This document shows positions 47,275-59,329 of a stretch of DNA of 64,000 nt, piece after piece. Within the stretch, counting starts at the first letter, position 1; every line of letters begins with the position of its first letter. Source of the DNA: Paulownia fortunei. Taxonomy: Eukaryota; Streptophyta; Magnoliopsida; Lamiales; Paulowniaceae. The position numbers and the translations under genes were made by a program. The DNA is taken from assembly GCA_019321725.1 (NCBI GenBank), contig CM033111.1, forward strand, positions 10,354,001-10,418,000, in the 5' to 3' direction. Below the pieces are notes generated by a model. The model worked only from the letters and a program-made list of their open reading frames with translations. It did not search any database and was not told the origin of the DNA.

Positions 47275-48120
47275 ATGACAAAGAATCCACTAGCAATAAT
47301 CCTTGAACAAAACGAATCAACTAGACCAAACTTTGTCGATTGGTTATGAAATCTTAAGATAATCCTTCAATCTGAGAAAAGAGCATATGTCCTTGACCCC
47401 ACACCTCCTTTAGTTCCACCAGAGGATATTGCTTTAGAGGCTTCTGCAAATTACCTACGTTATGTTGATGATAATTTGCAGGCTCGATGCTACATGCTGG
47501 TATCGATGTCAAATGAGCAGCAGAGGCAGAATGAGGATCAAGATACTACTTGTGAGACCTCCTTCATCTACAAGAGTTGTATGGTGAACATACTCGGCAA
47601 ACGAGATATCAGGTCTCAAAAGAGCTTTTTAGATATCGTATGACCAAGGGCTTTTTAGTCCATGATAATAGATTGGAGATGATAGCTCTCATTGAAAGGC
47701 TGGCATCCATTAGAGTTGTTATGGAGAACAAACTCAATACAGACCTTCTACTGCAGTCTCTACCTCTTTCATTAGACACCTCTGTTGTCAACTTTAACAT
47801 GCACAACATGGAGACTAATCTCCTTGAGCTTGTGAACATGTTAAAGATGGCTGAATCCACCATAAAAAAGGACAAGCCAGATTTGCTTGTTGGATCTTCT
47901 TCTGGATCAAAGGCAGTAAAGCCCAAGAGAGGGAAGATGAAAGGAAAGGGTTCCTACAAATCCAACAAGCTGAAGGCAAAGGGCGGTGTCAAGAAGGTTT
48001 TTTTCCAAGCCAATGACAAGTGCCATTACTATGGCAAACCAGGGTACTGGAAGGGGAACTGCAAGGAGTATCTTACAAGCCTGAAAAGTTCAGGTATATA
48101 TTTTTATTGAAGTTAACTTG
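47275..48120 (+). pseudogene. Element A gag
   Basis: The start ATG at 47275 opens MTKNPLAIILEQNES, then a stop in NFVDWL*NLKI (CGA to TGA). After a frame change near 47550, a clean frame from 47577 gives MYGEHTRQTRYQVSKELF and the Gag core to about residue 110, then a lysine/glycine-rich linker (KPKRGKMKGKGSYKSNK). The zinc knuckle reads CHYYGKPGYWKGNC, so the second cysteine and the histidine are both Y and only two of four zinc ligands remain. The gag core belongs to the copia UBN2 type. Confidence 0.9.
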
Positions 48121-48221
48121 CTTGTTAACAATGATTCTTAGATATTGGATACTAGTTGTGGCTTATATATTTGTAATGATTTGCAGATAATGACAAGAAG
48201 TAGAAAGCTAGGTGGAGGAGA
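48121..48221 (+). pseudogene. Element A protease, first half
   Basis: ILDTSCGLYICNDLQIMTRS: the DTG active site is DTS. The frame is broken at 48221 by the reversed solo LTR and continues at 50190. Confidence 0.85.
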
Positions 48222-50189
48222 TGTTGGGTTCGTGTGATATTAAACCATAACAATTATAGTAATACTCAAGATCCGAAGCGATTTTTAATGATCACACAAT
48301 TTCCAACGGCTGTAATAAAATTATAAAAGTATCAATTTATACCTTTCTTTGCACTCCGATTATTATAGGGTCTAAAATAATCAATTGTTAACCCTTTTTC
48401 TGAATTTGGTTCATAGGGATCTAGATGTCTCTCCTATAAAGTAGTCTATAGATTGAACAAGAACACAAAATCAAAAATCCACTAGCAATTCTGATTTCTT
48501 TTCTAATCTAATTGATGGAGTATGTATAGAAAATAATAATTCATGTTATCAATTTGTGACAAAATAATTAATACTTAAAGATGGAATTTTTAGAGAAAAA
48601 GGACGAATGAAGAAAACAGTTTTCTTCTCTTAGTTTCTATATGGCCGAAAATTATAGGGATGGTTATATTTCTTTAAATTTTCCACCATCATGTATTTAT
48701 AGGGGACAAAAAATTTCAAGAGTCCTACTCTTGGTATTTTGTGTCTCCTTTTGATTGGTTGGAAGGTATTTTTATTCATCCAAACTTCTTTCACTTTTAT
48801 TTTTTCATATCTTCTAAAAATATTTAATATTACCCAAGAATTCAAAACTCTTGACTTTCCATCCTTTTTTCACTTAATTTCTTAGGCCTTTCCTAATTTG
48901 TATTAGACTTAAAATTAAATCCCACAATTAATCCAATTAATTATCTTACCCAAATTACTTAATTTCATCTAGCCCATATAATCAAATTAGACTGAATTAA
49001 ATAATTTAATTATTTAATTAAGTAAATTAATTTATGGACTACACAATTAATTTGATGTAATCAAAAAATTATTTTACTCCAATTAGGCTCCTTAATCTTA
49101 TTAAGTCCAATTAAATAATTAATTCAACTCCTTAAATTAATTTAAGCCCCAATTAATTAATTGGATCCAACCCTTTATATCAATTCCTAAATTAAAAATG
49201 TTTCATCTCAAATTATGTGTGACTCTTCAGGTTCACAACTAAGCTAGAAGTGACTTATAATATTTGCAATTTATGAATAATAACAATTATTTCGATTAAT
49301 TAATCCAATTTATTAGTCCGCTTGAAATTAACTCATTAATTTCAAAAACCTCACAGTCATGGAAAACACTTAGCAAATGTGTCATGACTACCTAAACTTA
49401 GGTAAAATAACGAGTGAACCTATTTCTATTACGAGTATCATACACGTAAGGTCCTTCCATCAACTAATCTCCTGATTAAGTCCAGGGCATGAATTAATAG
49501 TCGAAATCTTATTCCTCAATAACTATGATTCTATTTTAAGTTTTAATAACTCATGCTGAATTGTTAGAAAATCCCATCTAACATTCATCCTGCCTTGACC
49601 AAGGATTTTTGAGTCATGAACTATGAAAACCTAGGAGATTCACTTGTTCTGCCAGACAAGTGACGGATCCTTTGTTGACCACTCATTCACTTGAAGCACA
49701 AGGCTACTTTGGTGCTTCAAGTCAAAGGACTAATCGTGTATTATTGTAAATGAAAATTCTTATTTCGACAAATAAGTTTTCAATTAAGAATGTTTAGTGG
49801 GCTTGTTCAGTGCACATGTTCCCAAACAAGCACCCGCATACATGCACTGGCGTTACTACGCCAATGTCCATGGAGCAAGACATCCTCCTTATGCGAGTAT
49901 GGATTGGATGTATGAGTCTATTGGGCTATTCGATATCCCTTCTCAAAAAGCCCTTGACTCAAAACCCATTTAAAACCAAAGTTATAGAGGCATAGTCCAT
50001 GATTTCTATCAAATGCGTGACCATAACTCATAGCTAAGTTTGGTCTAAGTACTTTACCTAATTACAAGAAGCAATTAACGATAAAGAAATTTGCATGTTT
50101 ATTAATATGATTTGAAAAATATTATTTTTACAAATACAAGAGTATAAAGGATGCACAATCTAATTGGCACACTAAGCACTACTCTGACA
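48222..50189 (-). repeat. Reversed solo LTR of family A inside the protease gene
   Basis: 1968 bp. On the plus strand it starts TGTTGGGTTCGTG and ends CTACTCTGACA, the reverse of TGTCAGAGTAG...AACCCAACA. The flanks GGAGA and AGAGA agree at 4 of 5 bases. It belongs with 14820-16968 (subgroup 1), not with the LTRs of the element it entered. The protease reading resumes just after it. Confidence 0.93.
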
Positions 50190-50640
50190 AGAGAAACGAT
50201 CCTAAGTATGGGGAATGGAGCAAGAGTTATTACATTAGCTATAGACATCATTAATCTAGTTATTGAGAATAATTCTGTAATAGTTTTGAACAATTGTCTT
50301 TTTGTTCAAGATATTAATAAGAACATTATCTCTATTTCGATTTTAGATGGAGAAGGCTTTTTATTTAATTGAGAAAGGAAATTATTCCATTTTTAAAAGT
50401 TATGATTTTATCTATTCGGGTTCTTTTGACGAATTATTTATATATTGTGACTCTCCATAATCCCATTCTCTTAATTTAATAAAATAATAGAAAATTAGAT
50501 AATCATAGTTCTATGAGCCTATGGCACGTAAGATTAGGGCATATTTTTAAGAAAATGATTAACAAGTTAGCACAATTGTTTGACCTAAAGGACGAGCAAG
50601 AATTGCCAGCATATGAGTCTTGTCCTGAATAAAAGATGAT
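50190..50640 (+). pseudogene. Element A protease second half and GAG-pre-integrase
   Basis: GNGARVITLAIDIINLVIEN and KNIISISILDGEGF continue the protease (family GDGKAV... and KNIISISCLD). The pre-integrase zinc module follows from about 50,500, with LGHIFKKMINKLAQLFDL and AYESC. It has several stops, and one of the two cysteines of the HHCC set is lost (SCPE where SCLEC is usual). Confidence 0.85.
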
Positions 50641-51500
50641 TAAATCTCCATTTGTTGGACAAGTGTACGGACCCAAACATATATTAGATTTGATCCATAC
50701 ATATGTATATGGGCCACTAAGTGTTAGTGCCCACGTGAACTATAACTACTTTTTAACCTTTATCAATGACTTCTTTAAGTATGGTTATGTGTACCTTTTA
50801 AGGTATAAGTCTAAAGTATTTGAAAAATTCAAAGAATTTAGAAGTGGAGTAAAGAAACAAACTGGTTTAAGTATAAAGACTTTTCGATCTGATCGAGGAG
50901 GTGAATACTTAAGCACAAAGTTTTTAGATTATCTAAAAGACAATGGGATTCTTACATAGTGGACTCCTCTTGCTACTCCACAACTTAACGGGGTTGCGGA
51001 GTACAAGAATCAAACTTTCTTGGATATTGTTCAATCCATGATGAGATCTACTACATTGTCTTTTCATTTTAGGGCTATAACTTGAAAATGTCGGCATACC
51101 TATTAAATAAGGTGCCATCTAAAGCTGTGTCCAAAACATCATATGAAATGTGGTATGGTAAGACACTTTTCTATAAATACCTTAAAGTATGGGGTTATGA
51201 TGCTTATGTGAAGCAGCAAGTAGGAGATAAGTTGAATATGGGATCTAGCTTATGCAAGTTCATGCGGTATCCAAAAAAGTCTATTAGACACTATTTCTAT
51301 AATGCCTCAGAATAAAAGGTGTTTATTTCAAGGAATGCCACCTTCCTTGAAGAAGAATTTCTAATAGATTGAAATGGTAAAGTCGTGGAACTTGAAGAAG
51401 TTCAAGAACCACATAACGTCCTAAATGTTGCAATAGATGACACACTAGCTAATGCTGGGCCCTCTAAGGCACAACCTTTTTGAAGATCCAAAATTATCTC
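50636..51500 (+). pseudogene. Element A integrase
   Basis: The catalytic core reads LIHTYVYGPLS, with Y in place of the first catalytic aspartate (family HTDVCGPL). FRSDRGGEYLSTKF keeps the second, and LNGVAEYKNQTF keeps the glutamate. Stops lie at about 50,957 (ILT*WTPLATPQ) and 51,085. The C-terminal part MSAYLLNKVPSKAVSKTSYEMW, LKVWGYDAYV and FLEEEFLID continues to about 51,370. Loss of the first aspartate alone would inactivate it. Confidence 0.92.
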
Positions 51501-51539
51501 AACGGTACCTAAGAGGTACAACCTTTTGTTAGAGAATAA

Positions 51540-52452
51540 AGAAAAAGGACTCCCCTTGGATAATAATCCAAGAAGTTATGGAGAGGCGATATTTGACATC
51601 GACTCGAAGAAGTGGTAAGAAATCATGCAATCTTAGATAGACTCCATTTACTCCAATAAGGTGTGGACCTTGGTAGATCCACCACAGAGAACTATTCCTA
51701 TTGTTTGCAAATGGGTCTACAAGTGAAAGCTTGGAGTAGATGGAGATGTAGCGACCTATAAAACATATCTAGTTACAAAAGGTTATACTCAGAAGCATGA
51801 GGAAACCTTTTCACCAATGGCGATGCTTAAATCCATCTAGATTCTACTGGCTATATCTGTATATTATGACTATAAGATATGAAAAATGGATGTGAAGACT
51901 ATATTCCTTAATGAAAACATTAAGAAAGAGATCTATATAAAATAGCAAAAAAGCTTCAAATCAATCAAAAACGAGCAAAAGATTTGCAAGCTTCAAAAAT
52001 TCATTTATTAACTCAAATAGGCTTCGAGTAGTTGGAACATCCAGTTTGATGAAATAATTAAAACATTTGATTTTCATAAGAACCTGAATGAATCATGTGT
52101 CTACAAGAAAGTTAGTAGGAGCACAGTTGAATTTGTTGTGCTTTACGTTGATGACATCATTATCATTGGGAATGATATAGAGATGTTGCAATCAATGAGG
52201 ACGTGGTTATCTAATCAGTTTTTCATGAAGGACTTGGGAGATGCATTTTTTATCTATAGAGATATATCCAAAAGGATGATCGGATTATCCCAGTCCATGT
52301 ACATAGACAAAGTGCTAAAAAGGTTTAGCATGGAGGAATCCAAACGAGGATTCCTACCTATGAGTTATAGGGTTTCATTATCTAAGGCTATATCTCCCAA
52401 GATACCTGAAGAGAGAGAAATGATGACTCACATACTTTATGTTTCGCAATAG
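51540..52452 (+). pseudogene. Element A reverse transcriptase
   Basis: KVWTLVDPP, VCKWVYK, YLVTKGYTQKH, KMDVKTIFLNENI (first catalytic D present), then FVVLYVDDIIIIGNDIEML with YVDD intact at about 52,140-52,160, MKDLGDAFFIYRDI and GLSQSMYIDKVLKRF. At least seven stops interrupt the region before 52,080. The best open stretch is 52,138-52,452. The region at 60-430 is the homologous part of the truncated copy at the left edge of the window. Confidence 0.92.
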
Positions 52453-53109
52453 GAAGCATAATATATACAATGTTGTGTACAAGGCCAAATGTCACACATG
52501 TTGTGAGTCTCATGAGCAGATATCAGTCCAATCTAAGGGAAGAATACTGGGAAGTTGTTAAGATGATCCTCTAGTACTTTAAAAGGATTAAGGATATCTT
52601 TTTGATATATGACAATGGAGAATTGAAGTTGAAGGGATATACAGACTTTAGTTTTTAGTCCGATATAGATGACTCGAAGTCCATGTCTAGATATATATTC
52701 ACCTTGAATGGTGGTACGGTCAGTTAGAAAAGCTCTAAGCAAGAGATGAATGTAGACTCTACCAACGAAACTGAATATATTGCTACATCGGATACAACAA
52801 AAGAAGTTGTTTAGATAAGAAACTTCAATCAAGGGTTAGGTATAGTTCCATCCATTGCTGATCCAATAATTATTTACTATAATAATAATAGGGCTATTGC
52901 GCAATCAAAGGGGCCAAGATCTCATCAAAGATTTAAACACATAATGAAATGATATCACTTGATCAGAGAGATCATTGGTAGAGGCGATATCATTGTAGAT
53001 CGAGTTGCTTCATCATAAAATGTAGCAAACCAACTAACTAATCCCTTAGCACAGAAGGTATTCGATGGACATCTTGAGAAAATGGGTCTTAGATACATGG
53101 GCAATTGAG
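52453..53109 (+). pseudogene. Element A RNase H
   Basis: Multiple stops. Blocks can be followed by matching the family: a DIQTLVF/DIDDSKSMS-like segment near 52,640-52,690, GTVSWKSSKQ-like near 52,715-52,740, and NRAIAQSK-GPRSHQRFKHI near 52,895-52,945. It ends in the LAQKVFDGHLEKMGLRYMGN-like terminus at 53,050-53,105. Confidence 0.8.
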
Positions 53110-53118
53110 GTTAGGGTA

Positions 53119-53128
53119 AGTGGGAGAT
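53119..53128 (+). promoter_or_regulatory. Polypurine tract of element A
   Basis: AGTGGGAGA runs up to the 3' LTR, as in element B. Confidence 0.85.
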
Positions 53129-55327
53129 TATTATAGTAGGATGTGTTGTGCCCCAATTAGATTAGGTGTATTGTACTCATTTCTTTTTTAAAATGATCTT
53201 ATTGGGAATCATATTAATATAGAAGGCACTTTCTTTATCTTATGTTTTGCATTTTCTTTCTACACAATAGATAAAGTCCTTAGACTAAATATATCTACGG
53301 GGTATGGTCATGTATATGATAGAGATTATGGAATATGCCTCTAAGGCTTTGGTCTTAAATAAGTTCTGAGTCAAGGGTTTTTTGCAATGGGACATCAAAT
53401 AGCCCAATAGACTCGCGCATACGATGCATGCTCACACGAGGAAAATATCTCATTCCATAAGTATTAGCATAGTGACACAAGTGTATGTATATGGGTGCTT
53501 GTTACAGAACAATTACACCGAACTTAGCCCGTAGAAAATTCTTAGCTGAAAGCTTTTCCTATCGAAATAAGAATTTTTGTGTTGAGATAGTACACAAATA
53601 CTTTAATATATTTTCTGATTGCTCGACAATTACAAAAATGGTATGTTGGGTGTTACATTGACGTGCATTGAGGTTTGTCAGTGGCCAACTTGTCTATTTA
53701 AAAGAGAATAATCTCCTATATTTTTCATAATTCATGATTCAAAAACCTTGGTCAAGTTAGGATGAATTTTAATTCATCAAGAATCATTGAAACTTGAAAT
53801 GAAATCACAGTTATTGAATCATTTAGGGCTTTGACATATAAGTCATGCCCTAGGTTAAATCATGAGATTAGTTATTGGAAGGACCGTACATGTATGAGAC
53901 TCATAATTGAAATAGGTTTACTCACTATTTCACCTATGACTAGATTGACATGAATACTTGCTAGATATTTTCATGGATAGTGAGGTTTTTGGAATTAAGG
54001 AGTTAATTCTAAGCGGATTAATAATTATATTAATTAATCAGAATAATTACTATTTATAAGTTATAAATGTTGTAAGTCCACTAATAGCTTAGTTGTAAAC
54101 CTAAGAGAGTCACACATCTCTATGGAGAGTGACATTTTTATTTTGGAATTTTTCAATAGTTGGAAATTAATTATTTAGTTAATTAAGAGTTTTATTTAAT
54201 TTAATAGTTAAATTAATTTATTCAATAGAATAATTAGATTATTCAATTGGACCTATTTTGATTAGGAAACCCAATTGAAGTAAATTAAAATTAATCAATA
54301 TGGGATTAAATCAATTGGATTGATTTGTGGACTTTTTAAGTCCAAGCCCAAAAATTAAAATGAACCACTTAAGAAACGAACTAGAATATGAAGAGGATAA
54401 TTAAAATAAATATGATTACTTAATTAATATATTTATATAAAAATAAATAAATTGTGATCGATTTTTATGGGATAAAAATCGGCAACTGGGATTTTTATTA
54501 TATATATATATATGATATATTTCATATATATCTTTCTTGATATTATTTGAATAGTTTAAATAAATATAAAAAATGTACGTAGACAATTTTTGATGACTAA
54601 TGTAGTATTAAATAAGTTCACATACATTGGAGAGAAAATATAAGATTTGTTGGAGGATTTAGAATCCTTCCAAGATCACACTTTGAGGTCATTCAAGATT
54701 GATAGAACTCTCCAAGTGTTGGAGAAGGAAATTTTCGGCCCATATATATAGGGAAAGGGCCAAAAATTCCTTTCAGTTTTTTTTAAAAAAAATATTTTGT
54801 CTTGTCTTCTATTTTTCTCCAAGAAAAAGAAAAGAAATAGGTTTCTTGGAAATCTTGTTTTCTTATTCTTTAAAGAAAATTATTTTCTTGATATTCTTTT
54901 CATATCAAAATTTCAAGAACTTAAAGAATTTGTCTTTATTGTTCATGATAACTTATTCTTAATCTATGTGTTGGGTTAAAGGTAAAATTTACTCCGTATT
55001 TTGTTTAGAAAATGATTTTAAGAATACTAGTGAATCCATTTAATTTGTGTAGCTTTTCATATCGTGGACCTAATAGAGAAGAGATACGTGGATCCTTCTG
55101 AGATTGATAAGCCAGAAATATAGTAATTGATTACTTCGTTCCCAACCGAAGTGCTCAAATGTATAAATCCAAAATTTAATATATTTGTTTATATATTCAA
55201 TGGAATAAATGCAATCGTTAGAATTGTTTTCGAATTGAGGGGATGTATTTATCTGATAAATCCTTGTTATTATAAAATATTTATTTTTTCGCTGCACTTG
55301 CCCATGCAATTATAGCGAACCTAAATA
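53129..55327 (+). repeat. Element A 3' LTR
   Basis: About 2199 bp, starting TATTATAGTAGGATG (family TGTTAGAGTAGGATG) and ending GCGAACCTAAATA, placed exactly by the TTATA duplication. The TATA core is at about 54,742 and a TA-rich run at 54,497-54,520. Both terminal dinucleotides are mutated. Confidence 0.93.
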
Positions 55328-55332
55328 TTATA

Positions 55333-56278
55333 GTCGTTCACTCCACCTTCTTACCAAGAATTATTCTTAATCGCCCAATAACCATCATAAATAATCAAAA
55401 ATGAGAAAAAAAATATTAGATATGGCCACAAAGTCAATATAAATCCCATTATGTAAGTATTTGACACTTATAATCATAATATTAGCCACTAATCAATTTT
55501 ATAGACCTATCACAAAAAATACGAGTTTTTCATGCACTCAATAAATTGACTAAGAATTTTATAAGTGTCCTAATACTTCCATTGAGTATCCAATATCTCA
55601 AAATAATTTCTCAAAATTTACAGAAAAATATTTAGATTTTTTTCTCACTCAAAAAACTTTTTTCAGTAATTTCTACCAAATTTTACAATATAAAATTCAG
55701 AAAAAATATTTTTATCAACTAAAAAATTGATTTTAATTTACAGAAAAATAGGAAATTAGATTTTGAGCAAAATGATATTTTTTTTCAGCCAAAAAAGGCC
55801 ACTAAAAATAGATTTTTTAGCTGCTGGGCTACTATTTATCACATTCTTCCCATTTTTCAGAATTTTCAAAAAATCCAAAATTCGACATAAACTTCAAACG
55901 ACCACATCTCACTCATTTTAAGGTCGATTTTTACATATAATATATGGTTGGAAAACCTTTTACGATTATAATCTAACCATGTAAATTTCATGCAACAAAA
56001 ACTCAACATATATAGACTAAAAATTAAATTTACAATCACGAGGTGGGCATGAAATATCTCACAACGTACAAACTATATCATTATGAAAGTTTCCAAATTA
56101 CTTCTACCATGCAAAATCATACTTCTATTAAAAAATCACTACATATTGTTAAGCATACAATGACTTACCATTAAAGATCACAAAGCATTCATAAATGGGT
56201 TGCATGTTTAATGGTATGAAATGAAGCATTTTAACACATTAAACATAGTTAAATAACATCAGGAATTTAACCATATAT
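55333..56278 (-). other. Element E 5' leader / gag region, unreadable
   Basis: Right-hand part of the element E interior, between element A and the primer site. Very AT-rich with long A/T runs and no recognisable protein. Confidence 0.5.
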
Positions 56279-56291
56279 GGCTCTGATACCA
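56279..56291 (-). promoter_or_regulatory. Primer binding site of element E
   Basis: The minus strand reads TGGTATCAGAGCC, a perfect tRNA-Met complement, one base from the 5' LTR. Confidence 0.92.
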
Positions 56292-56292
56292 A

Positions 56293-56724
56293 TGACAAAA
56301 ATTAAACACAATATATGAGGCAAGTTCAAGAAAACTTACCAAAATTTGGACCTATTTTGCCATTGTTGAATCATCTGTGTTTTTCTCGTTTGTGGCTTAC
56401 TTTTGTCCAAATCCAAGCACATATAGAAGGGGTTTTGATCTACAATCCAAATATTTTCTCTAATGATGTTTATCTTCACTTTTTGATCACAATAGCCCTT
56501 TATTCTTTCTATTTTCTTTCTTACGTTTCTTTTTTCACATAATGTAGTTTTTTTTCTTTTTCATGTGTAAGTGTGAGAAAAAGCATGGGGGAGTTAACTC
56601 TTCATGTTCGTTATAGGTGGTTTACAAGAAACCACTCCCACCAAAAATCAATTTTCTTTTTAAACTTTTTGGGTCGGGTCAACCCTCATGGGCGACCTAT
56701 TATTCCATTTTAATATTTCTTACA
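56293..56724 (-). repeat. Element E 5' LTR (right copy)
   Basis: TGACAAAAATTAAACAC to TTTCTTACA, 432 bp. The partner is 37418-37850. Confidence 0.9.
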
Positions 56725-56993
56725 GTTCACTATACTCAAATAGCCTAGTATATAATCTTCGAAGGAATAGTGGTGAGTTTTGACTATACAAGGACTTGCA
56801 CATCATGGGATGCATCTGTTAGAAGTTATCACTTTAATTATGCAAATCAAAAATATAATTTTGCATAAATGTTGACACCTAAGATTTTAGAGCTTCACAA
56901 TTTTCACAATATCATAATTATGAGAAAGCATACCTTGCTCTATATTAGTGTTGATTCAACTAGAAGAAGATTGTGGAGAAAATCGTGTTTATC

Positions 56994-57063
56994 TCAATCC
57001 TCTCTCAATCTACTTATCTCTCAATCCACATATAGAAGGGGTTTATGATTGAGAGAGGATTGA
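56994..57063. repeat. 16-bp perfect inverted repeat in the element D LTR
   Basis: TCAATCCTCTCTCAAT at 56994-57009 and ATTGAGAGAGGATTGA at 57048-57063, with a 38-nt spacer that holds a further CTCTCAATC. In an LTR transcript this would fold into a stable stem. Confidence 0.9.
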
Positions 57064-57198
57064 CTTCTAATTAACTTTATTTATAATTACACGGTCCATC
57101 AACATGTTCATAATTAGAAAATATCTCTCTATTGATCAATGAGATTTGACATTTTATAATTATCAAACTATAATTAACTTTTAACTAAATTAAAATAT

Positions 57199-58804
57199 TG
57201 TGATACCCGAGCCTCTTACTACTCACATGACCAAATATGACTCATGCATTACGTGTTAATTTTATATGCTATTTACATTTCTATTGACATTGCATAATTT
57301 ATTTTATTTTATACGACATTCTTGAATATTAAACTTAATTCTGAAGTTCTTGCACGGTATTAGTTATTGAATTTCCTAATCTAAGTAGTTGATTTTATAT
57401 TGAAATAAGAAAAAAATGAGGTGGATCAATATTAGATATAGATGGGATATATAGGTTATAATTTTGAAAGTGTTACTAGTAAGCTTATACGGTTTAATTT
57501 GATTTGATCAAGTTATTTCAAAAGTATATATTTGTAAATTAGCATACTTGGGATATTGGACATGATATAATATGATTTAAGTATCATATTACACGGCCCA
57601 TATGTGCATATGATTTTAGAAATGCAAACTTGATAATTCTTTAAGAATCGAATGCGAATCGATTTGGAGATCGAATGAACGGACATAGGAAATAACTATG
57701 GGAATGAATGGTGACTAAGATAGATTTTGTGCTTTCAACTTGCCAAATTGGGAATGGTGCTTGATGTTGGGTAATATTACAGGCTATTTTACATCTAAGG
57801 TTGGAGAGGAATACTAAATAAATTTAGACTAAGCCACCAACCAAGTGAAAGGTAAGTAAAGATTCATTTGCAACCACAATACATAGACATAGTAGATGTG
57901 TGAATTATATGTAATATCATAAATTATATGTGCATAGTAGAGGGCTCTCCATTGAGCATACATACATGGGCATTGTCCTTAGCACGTGCATGCATCATAT
58001 ACGAGCATTGTGATAAATCTTACATTGTACGGCATGATTCAGAGAAAGGAAAATATTTTGCGGACCACTACTAGTGCACCGAAGCATGCATGGATTTACA
58101 GGTTCGCGTGTATGAATTTGCATGTGTATGAGTATGAATGTATTTGCATGCTTATATGATTATTGACCATTGGATTATGATGGTGTACAGAGCTATTTTT
58201 CGGTGCATGGGATAGTAGCGTTGGTCAGGGGCCCAAGAAAGAAATGATTTTGAGAGAAATATTTTGATGCATAAAATTATATTGTGAGCATAGCATCTTG
58301 AGTTGCATGACTTAATATTGTGGATTATTCTTTGACATGCATAATCTTTACTTGTTGAGCGTTAGTTCATATAATTTATGCATTATAGGTGAGTACGACA
58401 ATACCTGAAGCATCTTTTATTGGCTGGGCGGCGGTTGGAGCTCCTGTAGGTGTCTGAGAGAGTGTGTACATGGATGATGACCTGTTGGACTATTTTGTTG
58501 GCTTGTTATATTTTGAGTCTGTTGTATTATATTTTTAGACTGGTACTATATCTCACTTTTAAAACTTTACTGTAAATAGGTATGTAAATATTAGGTCGTT
58601 GTGGGTGTTGTGCTTTTATATAAATACCGATCCTGCCATATACATGACATGTGTTAGAAAGTATTTTAAACTATGTTGTGCATGTAAGAAGTGATATATC
58701 TTTTCTTAAAATGTTACAAAAAAAAAATATTCCATGCATGCACACAGGTTCTATCATGTTAAATTATAATATATATCTAGTTGTGTAGTAATGGGGGTGT
58801 TACA
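57199..58804 (+). repeat. Ty3/gypsy solo LTR with perfect target duplication
   Basis: 1606 bp, TGTGATACCCGAGCC to GGGGGTGTTACA, flanked by AATAT at 57194-57198 and 58805-58809. The termini are near-inverted copies of each other. It is the same family as 23836-25707. There is no coding content inside. Confidence 0.92.
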
Positions 58805-58910
58805 AATATAAGTACCTAAAATAAGATAATTTTCAAGCCATAATTATCTCTTAACCAAATTAAAAGATACCTGCCTAAAATAGAACATGTGGGATATAAA
58901 ATATATAACA

Positions 58911-58921
58911 TTCTCCCATTT
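58911..58921 (-). promoter_or_regulatory. Polypurine tract of element D
   Basis: Minus-strand AAATGGGAGAA directly against the 3' LTR end. Confidence 0.8.
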
Positions 58922-59329
58922 GGCGCATGTGGCATCATTCAACTTAATGGTTTAATAATAAACGCATTGCGCAATATAAGTCAAATCCTTTCTTAATTGA
59001 TCAAATTGTAAATACTCATGGTGGTTGTATGTCTTTAGATCAACATAGTTCTTTCCATGTATTACAATATCAGTTTTTTTACTTAATGTGACCTTAATGG
59101 GAGATGTCATAATGGTCCAATATTAATGTCTCATCATAGACAAATCCTGTCAGTATCATCTTAAGTCATTCATATATATACATTAATATAATAAGACAAG
59201 ATGCATTAACTTATCTCAAACATTCAATAAATGAGCTTAGAGTGTCTAATACGTAAAGAACATAAAACATCATCATAATGTCAATAATGGTTGTCACTAA
59301 TGCCCATTATTCCGACATGTTCGGTGAAT

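Larger units (their letters stand above)
43504..55327 (+). mobile_element. Element A: full-length family A Ty1/copia element, nested in E
   Basis: 11,824 bp including a later insertion. The 5' LTR is 43504-45806, followed by the primer site at 45808. Then gag, protease (split), integrase, RT and RNase H lie in copia order, then a polypurine tract and the 3' LTR 53129-55327. A perfect target duplication TTATA flanks it (43499-43503 and 55328-55332), and the flanks are element E internal sequence. A reversed family A solo LTR lies at 48222-50189. All coding parts carry stops and active-site losses. Confidence 0.95.
37418..56724 (-). mobile_element. Element E: old minus-strand Ty1/copia element hosting element A
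   Basis: Direct LTRs of 433 bp (37418-37850) and 432 bp (56293-56724), roughly 80-85% alike by eye, lie about 19 kb apart in direct orientation. An antisense polypurine tract sits inside the left LTR and an antisense tRNA-Met primer site inside the right LTR. The outer flanks GTTCG and GTTCA agree at 4 of 5 bases. Removing element A (43504-55327) leaves an internal region of about 6.6 kb. On the minus strand that region still shows integrase (41.15-41.45 kb) and RT (39.7-40.3 kb) remnants in the right order. Everything else in it is too decayed to read. Confidence 0.88.
56817..58910 (-). repeat. Element D 3' LTR, interrupted
   Basis: Parts 56817-57198 (TGTTAGAAGTTATC...) and 58805-58910 (...ATATATAACA) join into an LTR of about 485 bp once the gypsy solo LTR and one copy of its AATAT duplication are removed. 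It contains the 16-bp inverted repeat at 56994-57063. Confidence 0.8.

Noticed and set aside
54699..54979. Lysine/phenylalanine-rich frames in the 3' LTR of element A
   Set aside because: Low-complexity AT-rich LTR sequence; no homologue in the sister LTR frames.
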